Part shown: in pieces, positions 1-5,618 of the stretch | Layout of the letters: each line of letters opens with the position of its first letter | Position numbering within the stretch: position 1 is the first letter of the stretch | Assembly (NCBI GenBank): GCA_964409295.1 | Contig: CAYPCV010000196.1 | Location: forward strand, 1-5,618 | From: UBA1140 sp964409295 | Lineage (GTDB): Bacteria; Campylobacterota; Campylobacteria; Campylobacterales; Sulfurovaceae | Reading direction: 5' to 3' | DNA: 5,618 bases | Position numbers and translations under genes: made by a program | Notes under the pieces: generated by a model | Seen by the model: only the letters and a program-made list of their open reading frames with translations | What the model was told of the DNA's origin: nothing | Databases searched by the model: none

Positions 1-180
1 ACTCCAAACTAATATTCGGATATTAAGAGGCTTTAACGGTAGTCCCTACCGCAATTTAATTTTCTTTATTTAAAAGAAATTAGCTGACTTGGTTTTCGTC
101 AAACAAATTATAACATAGATTCCTTATATCCCCGCCCTTAACGGCGAGGGTTTACGGAACAGCTCCTAAAATATTCTTAC
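1..180. other. Gene-free hairpin cluster, possible IS200/IS605-type end or structured RNA
   Basis: No open frame of useful length is present. Four inverted repeats lie close together: TAATAT/ATATTA (10-15, 20-25; loop TCGG), CGGTAG/CTACCG (37-42, 46-51; loop TCC), TTTCTTT/AAAGAAA (61-67, 73-79), and a GC-rich one, CCC-CGCC/GGCG-A-GGG (130-136, 143-150; loop CTTAAC, one bulged A). GC-rich hairpins of the last kind are typical of the subterminal ends of IS200/IS605-family elements and of TnpB-associated omega-RNA. On the minus strand, bases around 50-25 also read as a short peptide AVGTTVKAS followed by a stop, which faintly recalls a TnpB C-terminus. No transposase gene is in view and the left part is cut by the window edge. 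The mobile-element reading is therefore a guess; the hairpins themselves are directly visible. Confidence 0.35.
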
Positions 181-315
181 CCTTTAACTATAGCTAAAAA
201 AAATGAAACAGCAAAATCAATAAAAATGATTAAAAAAAATAAAAAAATAGAATTTTTTAAATTATCCCCTCTATTTTAGATTAAAATAAAACTTTATAGA
301 AAGTTACTATACTTT
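181..315. other. A/T-rich non-coding stretch upstream of the carbonic anhydrase gene
   Basis: This region is almost entirely A and T, with several A-runs and T-runs (for example around 196-204, 230-247 and 252-258). I see no gene and no clear repeat. Such tracts upstream of a promoter may act as UP-element-like or curved DNA, but nothing specific can be assigned. Confidence 0.4.
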
Positions 316-343
316 TTTGATAAAATTTATAGTGTTTATCAAA
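316..343 (+). promoter_or_regulatory. Inverted repeat over the likely carbonic anhydrase promoter
   Basis: A perfect 9-bp inverted repeat, TTTGATAAA (316-324) and TTTATCAAA (335-343), is separated by 10 bp. It covers the best -10 candidates for the downstream gene, TAAAAT (321-326) and TATAGT (328-333). No good -35 hexamer is seen, which is common in AT-rich Campylobacterota promoters. The repeat ends 14 bases before the start codon. Its position suits an operator for a dimeric repressor, but no regulator can be named; the spacing does not match an FNR/CRP-type box (TTGAT-N4-ATCAA). Confidence 0.45.
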
Positions 344-357
344 CAAAAGGAATCAAC

Positions 358-1140
358 ATGAACAAAATCGTAACCTACTCAACTATCGCACTAACTACTC
401 TCTTATTAGTAACAGGATGTAGCGAAACAACAGCACATAATGCAGAAGCAGAAGCTCATCATGCAAAACATTGGGGGTATACAGCCGATGTAGGTCCTAG
501 CCACTGGAGTGAACTAAACGAAAACTTCAAAATGTGTTCAGAAGGGAAATCTCAATCTCCAATTAATATCGTTCCAACATCAGATATTGAACTCCCTGCT
601 CTTAATCTAAACTACTCAACTGGCTCAAAAAGTATTATAGATAATGGACATACCGTTCAAGTTAATATTGCAGATGGCAGTGTTTTAAAGATTGGTGGAG
701 CAGATTATAAGCTTAAACAGTTTCACTTCCATACACCAAGTGAAAACAATATCAATAGTAAATCATTTCCACTAGAAGCACACTTTGTTCACGCTACAGA
801 TGATGGAAAATTAGCTGTTATTGCAGTAATGTTTAAAGAGGGTGCAGAAAATGCAACATTGGCCAAAATTTGGAAAAAGCTTCCAACACTAAAGAGAGGA
901 ACAGAGGCAAAATGTGGGTTAACAAGTGATGAAGTAAAATCATTAATGCCAGAAAATAAAGATTATTATAAATTTACAGGTTCATTAACAACACCACCAT
1001 GTAGTGAAAATGTAAAATGGCAAGTTTATAAAACTCCACTTACGGTATCTAAAGCACAAGCTTCTCAATTTACAGCACTGTTTGGACACCCAAATAATAG
1101 ACCTGTTCAAGAGACAAACAAAAGAGTAATAGAAGAGTAA
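358..1140 (+). CDS. cah: Alpha-class carbonic anhydrase, predicted lipoprotein
   Basis: The 260-residue product should interconvert CO2 and bicarbonate outside the cytoplasm. The N-terminus is a lipoprotein signal peptide: K3, a hydrophobic run, then the lipobox VTGC with the acylated cysteine at C21. A short His/Ala/Glu-rich linker (about 27-38) precedes the catalytic domain. Alpha-class landmarks are all present: QSPINI at 66-71, the zinc ligands H123 and H125 (in FHFHTPSE) and H142 (in EAHFVH), the gate residues E129 and T211 (in SLTTPPCSE), the proton-shuttle position H98 (in DNGHTV), and NNRPVQ at 246-251. C60 and C215 match the disulfide pair of bacterial alpha enzymes. The length is normal for the family. 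An AAGGA ribosome binding site (347-351) sits 6 bases before the ATG. The gene stands alone, converging on the porin gene. Family assignment is firm; membrane anchoring rests on the lipobox. Confidence 0.95.
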   Translation: MNKIVTYSTIALTTLLLVTGCSETTAHNAEAEAHHAKHWGYTADVGPSHWSELNENFKMCSEGKSQSPINIVPTSDIELPALNLNYSTGSKSIIDNGHTVQVNIADGSVLKIGGADYKLKQFHFHTPSENNINSKSFPLEAHFVHATDDGKLAVIAVMFKEGAENATLAKIWKKLPTLKRGTEAKCGLTSDEVKSLMPENKDYYKFTGSLTTPPCSENVKWQVYKTPLTVSKAQASQFTALFGHPNNRPVQETNKRVIEE

Positions 1141-1153
1141 ATATCTATAAATA

Positions 1154-1186
1154 TTATAGGGCGTAGTTTTGAACTACACCCTATAA
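1154..1186. terminator. Shared stem-loop between convergent genes, probable bidirectional terminator
   Basis: The 55-bp gap between the carbonic anhydrase stop and the porin stop holds a strong hairpin. TTATAGGG (1154-1161) pairs with CCCTATAA (1179-1186), then one C/A mismatch, then GTAGTT (1163-1168) pairs with AACTAC (1172-1177) around a TTG loop. On the + strand the stem is followed by AAATTTT rather than a clean T-run, and on the - strand by an A/T-mixed tail. Termination is likely from position and stem strength, though the U-tracts are weak. Confidence 0.7.
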
Positions 1187-1195
1187 CTATAAATT

Positions 1196-2395
1196 TTAGA
1201 AATTATATCTCGACCAAAAACGAACTGTATTTGCAGAATCTTCTGTTCCTCCTGCAAACGTTTTTTTATCGGTTGATTGACCAATATATGCCAAGAACAT
1301 TTTGGTATCAAACGCTTTAAACTTATAAATCAAATCAAACTCATTATAATCATTTTTTGCATCAGAGTTATCCGTAGTCATGTTATATTGAGCAATCACT
1401 TTTCCTACAGGCAATTTAGCAACAGCTTTCAGAACAACAGCATCTGCATCTCGTGATATAAAATCTTGATTTCCAATCATCTGTGTATAGAGTGGTGTCT
1501 TAACCCCTGTCCCTACATTTTGAATAGAAACATCTCCATCATTTACCGAACTGTATGCCAAGGAAAGCCCTATATTTTCAACTCGTCCAGAAGCCTTTAC
1601 TCCAAATGCTGTTGTTTTATCCAAATCATTAGCAGGGTCTATTTGACCTGCTTGCAAAGCAAATTTAATAGGAGCTTGATTTGATTTAAAATCCAACCAC
1701 AAAGCATTTCCACTCTCTAGTCCTGCAATATCTTGCAGTGCATAATAACTGGCTGTAATGGGTACATTTTTAAACGATTCATTCTGTACCGTTAACATAT
1801 ACGCTCCTGAATCTACTGTTCCTGCTCCTGCACCCAACGCTATAGAGTTTCCTGCTAAATCATCAAAGGTACTTAAATTATTATGATGATTTGCCCCTGA
1901 TACATATGCACCAACAATCGTGGTATCAATAATATCTTTATTTACAACAACAACAGCATCAAAACTATTTTTAAAGACATTCCAACTCTCAGAAAAAGCA
2001 AGAGGAGAGAGAGATTTTGGTAACTCTTGTCGTCCCAATTTAATCAAAGTATTTTCAATCTTTTTACTTACATAAAATCTAGTCATTGCATGAGAATTTA
2101 AATCATCCTTATGTGCATTTTGTCGTGTTCCAGATACAATACGATTTTCAAGCCCTAACGTTCCTAAAAATGTCTCTTGATACTCCAGATTAAAACCATT
2201 TCCTGCATCTGCTTTTAAACTAAGTTCTAAACCTGCATTTGCTGATGAGTTCTCTTGAGAAAAAAGGTCTGTCTCTCCTAAATCATTAGTTTGATAATAG
2301 AGAACACCTTGTCCACCAAGTTTAATATCGGCTTCTGCCATAGATGCCGTTGTTAGCATTGTTGCCATAAGGGCAATTGTACTTAATCTTATCAT
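1196..2395 (-). CDS. OprD-like outer-membrane porin (beta-barrel)
   Basis: The 399-residue product is a predicted outer-membrane beta-barrel that would pass small solutes. It begins with a Sec signal peptide (about 1-22: R3, hydrophobic core, cleavage likely after AEA at 20-22). The mature part shows alternating hydrophobic/polar strands joined by Gly/Asn/Asp-rich turns, has no cysteine, and ends in an aromatic residue (RFWSRYNF, F399), the usual signal for barrel insertion. The segment IKLGRQ at 118-123, followed by a Pro/Leu/Ser-rich stretch and FDAVVVVNKDI (145-155), resembles the GRQ region of OprD-family porins, including those common in Campylobacterota. A good AGGAG ribosome binding site (2405-2409 on this strand) lies 9 bases before the ATG, supporting this start. 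The gene diverges from the bat operon. Substrate specificity cannot be read from the sequence, and the subfamily is less sure than the porin call. Confidence 0.82.
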   Translation of the reverse strand: MIRLSTIALMATMLTTASMAEADIKLGGQGVLYYQTNDLGETDLFSQENSSANAGLELSLKADAGNGFNLEYQETFLGTLGLENRIVSGTRQNAHKDDLNSHAMTRFYVSKKIENTLIKLGRQELPKSLSPLAFSESWNVFKNSFDAVVVVNKDIIDTTIVGAYVSGANHHNNLSTFDDLAGNSIALGAGAGTVDSGAYMLTVQNESFKNVPITASYYALQDIAGLESGNALWLDFKSNQAPIKFALQAGQIDPANDLDKTTAFGVKASGRVENIGLSLAYSSVNDGDVSIQNVGTGVKTPLYTQMIGNQDFISRDADAVVLKAVAKLPVGKVIAQYNMTTDNSDAKNDYNEFDLIYKFKAFDTKMFLAYIGQSTDKKTFAGGTEDSANTVRFWSRYNF

Positions 2396-2428
2396 TTTTG
2401 TTAGCTCCTAAAATCATATAAATTAATA

Positions 2429-2452
2429 TTTAATAATATTATTAAAAGTATA
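2429..2452 (-). promoter_or_regulatory. Likely porin promoter with a perfect 18-bp palindrome at the start site
   Basis: Reading leftward, TATACT (2452-2447) is the best -10 candidate for the porin gene, with no clear -35. It is followed directly by an 18-bp perfect palindrome, TTTAATAATATTATTAAA (2429-2446), which would cover the transcription start. This is an operator-like position, but the palindrome is made only of A and T in an AT-rich region, so chance cannot be excluded. No regulator family is recognised. Confidence 0.35.
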
Positions 2453-2461
2453 CAATATTAT

Positions 2462-2490
2462 TTGAAAAAAATCTTAAAAAGCGTTACAAT
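2462..2490 (+). promoter_or_regulatory. Sigma-70-type promoter of the bat operon
   Basis: TTGAAA (2462-2467) and TACAAT (2485-2490) are separated by exactly 17 bp and each differs from the sigma-70 consensus at one position. This is the best promoter in the window. A start site 7 bases after the -10 would fall on 2497, the A of the batA ATG, which would give an mRNA with almost no leader. Confidence 0.65.
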
Positions 2491-2496
2491 GGGTCA

Positions 2497-3405
2497 ATGA
2501 ATTTTACTTTTGAAATGACCTCTATTTTATCACTGTTACTCTTCATCCCCTGTTTTTTTTGGTGTAAACGCTACAACAAACAGTTCTATTTTCCAAAATT
2601 AGAGTGGATTTCAAAAGAGACTCCTCTCTTCTCATTTGAACCGTGGTTAAAAGTGTTACTTTTTAGCCTAATGACCCTAGCCTTGGCAAAACCAATCATT
2701 TATAGCAGTTCTAGTAATCTAAATAAAAAAGGACGCGACCTCATCTTGGCTCTTGATGCCAGTGGTTCAATGGCACAGAGTGGGTTTGATAAGCAAGAGA
2801 GATTTAAAACAAAATATGAAACTACGTTAATGCTCTCTGAAGATTTTATAAAAAATCGCCACGACGACAATATGGGTTTGGTCATTTTTGGAACATTCGC
2901 ATACACAGCATCGCCTTTGACCTATGATTTAGAAGCATTAAACTACCTATTACAGATGACTACCGTTGCCATTGCAGGAGAATCCACAGCCATAGGCGAC
3001 GCAATTATGCAGTCGATTCATACTCTAAGCTTTGGAGAAGCAAAAGAGAAGGTAATAGTATTGCTTAGTGATGGGTATCATAATGCAGGGCAACATTCGC
3101 CCCAACATGCTGTAGAAAAAGCAAAAGCATTGGGCATCAAAATTTATACCATAGGAGTTGGAAAAAAGAGTGATTATGACCTTGCTCTGCTACAAACTAT
3201 CGCAAAAGAGACAAACGCCAAAAATTTTTCAGCATCTTCTACCGATGAACTTAAAAAAATCTATATCCAAATCGACGAGCTAGAACCCAGTCCTATACGC
3301 AGTGAAAACTATTTAAACCAAAAATTGCTTATTAGCTTTCCTCTGCTTATCGTGTTTACTCTGTTACTTCTTTGGGTACTCTATCAACAAAGAGAGAACT
3401 CATGA
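2497..3405 (+). CDS. batA: BatA-like inner-membrane VWA-domain protein
   Basis: The 302-residue product is a membrane-anchored von Willebrand factor A protein of the Bat (Bacteroides aerotolerance) type. Segments in order: membrane helix 1 (about 8-22), a basic loop (CKRYNK, 23-28), membrane helix 2 (about 50-66), a VWA domain (about 79-260), membrane helix 3 (about 276-296), and a short charged tail. The metal-binding MIDAS is complete: DASGS (D87, S89, S91), T164 in GESTAIGDAI, and D192 in LLSDG. The positive-inside rule puts the first loop in the cytoplasm and the VWA domain in the periplasm. There is no Shine-Dalgarno sequence before ATG 2497; an in-frame ATG at 2515 (residue 7) also lacks one, and the upstream in-frame stretch has no start codon. 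The gene leads the operon and overlaps the next gene by 4 bases (ATGA). The BatA rather than BatB label rests on gene order and is less certain than the VWA assignment. Confidence 0.87.
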   Translation: MNFTFEMTSILSLLLFIPCFFWCKRYNKQFYFPKLEWISKETPLFSFEPWLKVLLFSLMTLALAKPIIYSSSSNLNKKGRDLILALDASGSMAQSGFDKQERFKTKYETTLMLSEDFIKNRHDDNMGLVIFGTFAYTASPLTYDLEALNYLLQMTTVAIAGESTAIGDAIMQSIHTLSFGEAKEKVIVLLSDGYHNAGQHSPQHAVEKAKALGIKIYTIGVGKKSDYDLALLQTIAKETNAKNFSASSTDELKKIYIQIDELEPSPIRSENYLNQKLLISFPLLIVFTLLLLWVLYQQRENS

Positions 3406-4934
3406 GTTTTTTATATCCTAGCTTTTTATGGCTTCTTATCCCTCTATTTTTTCTCTTCTCTAAAAAAGAGAACAGCATTATGATTTATAGCCATCTAGTG
3501 GTTCTAACACTCATTCTTTTGGCTCTCTCCAGACCTGTTATAGAAAATGGCTTAAAAGAGAACATCATTGAATCCAAAAATATTATTATCGCTCTTGATG
3601 TCTCCTACTCTATGAGGGCTACAGACATACAGCCAAATCGTTATGATTTTGCCAAAGAGACTATTGAAATATTTTTAAAGAATAACCCAAAAACAACCGT
3701 TACCCTTATAGCATTTACACAGAATCCTCTTTTACTCTCGCCACCAACAACGGATTATCAGCTGATTATGGTTGCCCTCAAAACGCTCAACCCCAACTAT
3801 ATTTTAACCAAGGGAACATCCCTAAAAAATCTTTTTGCCAAAGTAGCCACGTTAAAGACTCCTCATAAAAACCTTTTGCTTATCTCGGATGGTGGAGAAG
3901 AGTCCAGTAGTACAGAGCTAAAAGAGCAACTCAACAAAGCTCAAATCAACTTAACTGTTTTAGCCCTTGGAACGGTTCAAGGAACAAGCATCAAAACAAC
4001 AGAAGGAAGACTGCTCAAAGACAAAGAGGGTCATTTGGTTATCTCGGCTATTAATCCAATGCTAAAAGAGCTAACAAACAACTACAACCAAGCCTCATCT
4101 AGCCCAGAAGCAACAGCCAAAGCGTTGGAAAGCACTCTGAATATCGTCAAAAAAGAGCAACTCAAAAAATGGCAACATAGCTACCAAGAGTTCTATCAAT
4201 TTCCTCTTTTTTTAGCCCTTCTTCTCTTTTTTATTGTTCATACAAAATTTATTAAATACCTTTTTATTTTATTGGCTCTCTTTGGTGTCTCGGCTCACGC
4301 CTCTATATTAGACGGCTATCATCTGAGTCAAGCCTACAATGACTATCAAGCCAAAGAGTATAAAAAGTCTCAAATGCATCTAAAACAGATAGAGAACCCC
4401 TCATTAGAAAGCGTTACTATTTTAGCCAACAGCAACTACCAACTGCAAGAGTATAAAACAGCTATCAAGCTCTATAAATCTATTCGTTCTACTTCTATCA
4501 AAACAAAACAGAGCCTATATTATAATATTGCCAATGCCTATGCCAAACTGCAAGAGTACAGCAAAGCAAAAGCCTACTATACGAAAGCACTGCAATTAGG
4601 AGACGACAAGCAGAGCCAATATAACCTTGAACTTATTATGTTTAAAGAGAACAAAAAAAAGACGAATCTAGGCATCGCCAACCCAAAATCACAAAGTAGC
4701 CAAAGCAGTAAAAGTGAGAATCAAGAAGATTCAGATAAAAATAGTGAAAACAAACCCTCTTCTGCCTCGGGTTCTTCGACTTCAGGAACAGAATCACAAA
4801 AGAAATCAACAAAAAAAGAGGAAAAAAAACAGCTTATTTTAGACTCAAAACAAGAGGAGCAACAACAGCCCCTAAGCTCAAAAGTCTATGAGTTAATCAA
4901 CAAAGGATACATCTATGAAACCAAGCCTTGGTAG
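3402..4934 (+). CDS. batB: BatB-BatC fusion: VWA domain plus periplasmic TPR domain
   Basis: I place the start at ATG 3402 (510 residues). It forms an ATGA overlap with the batA stop, has AGAGAG 5 bases upstream, and begins MSFLYPSFLW, the usual start of BatA/BatB proteins; the in-frame ATG at 3372 lies inside batA. Order: membrane helix 1 (about 5-20), helix 2 (about 29-44), VWA domain (about 59-250) with full MIDAS (D66, S68, S70 in DVSYS; T139; D163 in ISDGGEE), helix 3 (about 267-280), then a second hydrophobic stretch (285-299) ending in SAHA like a signal peptide, then TPR repeats (about 306-410; the clearest at 370-403), a Ser/Lys/Glu/Gln-rich linker (about 424-490), and a short ordered-looking tail ending KPW. 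This equals BatB joined to BatC, two proteins often encoded separately. The TPR part probably binds partner proteins of the Bat complex in the periplasm. Its end overlaps batD by 20 bases. Confidence 0.87.
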   Translation: MSFLYPSFLWLLIPLFFLFSKKENSIMIYSHLVVLTLILLALSRPVIENGLKENIIESKNIIIALDVSYSMRATDIQPNRYDFAKETIEIFLKNNPKTTVTLIAFTQNPLLLSPPTTDYQLIMVALKTLNPNYILTKGTSLKNLFAKVATLKTPHKNLLLISDGGEESSSTELKEQLNKAQINLTVLALGTVQGTSIKTTEGRLLKDKEGHLVISAINPMLKELTNNYNQASSSPEATAKALESTLNIVKKEQLKKWQHSYQEFYQFPLFLALLLFFIVHTKFIKYLFILLALFGVSAHASILDGYHLSQAYNDYQAKEYKKSQMHLKQIENPSLESVTILANSNYQLQEYKTAIKLYKSIRSTSIKTKQSLYYNIANAYAKLQEYSKAKAYYTKALQLGDDKQSQYNLELIMFKENKKKTNLGIANPKSQSSQSSKSENQEDSDKNSENKPSSASGSSTSGTESQKKSTKKEEKKQLILDSKQEEQQQPLSSKVYELINKGYIYETKPW

Positions 4935-5618
4935 TCTGCTACTTCTTCTTTTTTACTCCACACTCGCATGGTCAGAAGATTTTGCTCATAATTTTACAGT
5001 AGATAACAAACAGCCCTATGTCAAAGAAGCCGTACTCTTAAAGCTAGAAATCAAACAGACCAAGCATAATAAAGTGCTATTTTTTAACTTCGATTTAAAG
5101 AAGAGTCCAAACTACCATTTTCAACGTGTTGCCATACAAGAACAGGGAAAACATCACTTTGCCTATCGACAATATAGCTACCTCATCTACCCTTTAAAAG
5201 CAGGAAAAATAAACCTTAACTTTAAACTTCAAAAACGAGCAACAACCGATGAGAGTATCTCGTACAGCTACTCTGGAGACCGTGACAATGTAAAGGGTTT
5301 GGTAACAGTAGACAGTGATATTTCTCTAGCCCCTGTTACACTAGAGGTAAAAGCTCTACCCAAGGGAACAGAACTGGTTGGGGATTTTAAACTACAATAT
5401 CAGTTCCAAACACATCATACCAAAGCCTACCAAGCCATCCCTTTTGAACTCGAAATCAAAGGTCATGGCTACCCACCATTAGTGAAAAATATTCTTATAT
5501 CTGACAATAACTTTACGCTATTTAAAGAAGAGCCTCTTATCAACTCCATCGCTTCTATTAGTGGAACAGAAAACACCATAAACTACTCTATGGCACTCTC
5601 GAACGCTAAGAGCTTTTC
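4915..5618 (+). CDS. batD: BatD-like exported protein, 3' end cut by the window
   Basis: This partial gene gives 234 residues and runs off the right edge with no stop. It starts inside the end of the BatB-BatC gene in another frame (20-base overlap). AAAGGA at 4902-4907 lies 7 bases before the ATG, so the start is well supported. The product opens with a Sec signal peptide (about 1-20: K2, a Leu-rich core, AWS cleavage site). The rest is beta-rich, as in the BatD (oxygen tolerance) family: VDNKQPYVKEAVLLKLEI (29-46) matches the usual first strand pair, YPLKAGKINL (92-101) is the common 'P-x-KAG' strand, and ALPKGTELVGDF (147-158) is the characteristic BatD 'LP...VGDF' segment before a second Ig-like domain (IKGHGYPP, 181-188). 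Full BatD proteins usually have further domains and one or more C-terminal membrane helices, which would lie beyond the window. The protein is thought to work with BatA/B/C in the envelope. Confidence 0.85.
   Translation, partial: MKPSLGSLLLLLFYSTLAWSEDFAHNFTVDNKQPYVKEAVLLKLEIKQTKHNKVLFFNFDLKKSPNYHFQRVAIQEQGKHHFAYRQYSYLIYPLKAGKINLNFKLQKRATTDESISYSYSGDRDNVKGLVTVDSDISLAPVTLEVKALPKGTELVGDFKLQYQFQTHHTKAYQAIPFELEIKGHGYPPLVKNILISDNNFTLFKEEPLINSIASISGTENTINYSMALSNAKSF

Noticed and set aside
85..101. TGAC/GTCA inverted repeat as a further hairpin
   Set aside because: Four base pairs with a nine-base loop is too weak to separate from chance.
181..315. Repeated A-runs as a possible repeat array or CRISPR-like structure
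   Set aside because: The runs are irregular in spacing and sequence; they reflect base composition only.
358..1140. PSEN in place of the PSEH/EH pair of animal carbonic anhydrases (N130) as a possible inactivating change
   Set aside because: Asparagine here is, from memory, common in bacterial alpha-carbonic anhydrases. All zinc ligands and gate residues are intact, so the enzyme is expected to be active.
1466..1684. 72-residue open frame on the + strand
   Set aside because: It lies wholly inside the porin gene on the opposite strand, has an unusual Cys/Tyr-rich composition, and shows no ribosome binding site or family resemblance.
2700..2906. 68-residue open frame on the - strand
   Set aside because: It lies inside the VWA-coding part of batA, opposite strand, with no recognisable protein features.
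3372..3401. Upstream ATG start for the BatB-BatC gene
   Set aside because: It would add ten residues (MGTLSTKREL) that do not fit the family N-terminus and overlap batA by 34 bases. ATG 3402 has an SD-like sequence and the classic ATGA overlap.

Overview
The window is AT-rich. It carries an alpha-carbonic anhydrase lipoprotein, an OprD-like outer-membrane porin and a Bat (VWA/TPR) operon. Signal peptides, a lipobox and a beta-barrel C-terminus mark a Gram-negative cell. The base composition, the style of the porin and the gene content suggest a member of the Campylobacterota (Sulfurimonas/Sulfurovum/Arcobacter-like). That placement is inference from general resemblance and was not tested by a search.

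Layout: positions 1-357 hold no convincing gene. The first ~150 bases contain four short hairpins and may be the edge or remnant of an IS200/IS605-type element or another structured RNA. An A/T-rich stretch and the promoter of the carbonic anhydrase gene follow. The carbonic anhydrase (358-1140, +) and the porin (1196-2395, -) converge on a shared stem-loop at 1154-1186. The porin and the bat operon (from 2497, +) diverge from a compact 101-bp region that holds both promoters, including an 18-bp perfect palindrome.

The bat operon reads batA (2497-3405), a batB-batC fusion (3402-4934) and batD (4915 to beyond the window end). The genes overlap by 4 and 20 bases, so translation is probably coupled. 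In known Bat systems, inner-membrane VWA proteins (BatA, BatB), a TPR protein (BatC) and a beta-rich exported protein (BatD) are thought to form a periplasm-facing envelope complex linked to stress tolerance, often beside a MoxR AAA+ ATPase. The charge pattern around the membrane segments here puts both VWA domains and the TPR domain in the periplasm. No moxR or DUF58 gene precedes batA; the operon appears to start at batA from a near-consensus sigma-70 promoter placed so close that the mRNA may be leaderless.

All protein-coding genes belong to recognisable families. I did not find a clearly new system. The points most worth a second look are the leaderless batA promoter, the BatB-BatC fusion with its embedded signal-peptide-like segment, the inverted repeat over the carbonic anhydrase promoter, and the hairpin cluster at the left edge.
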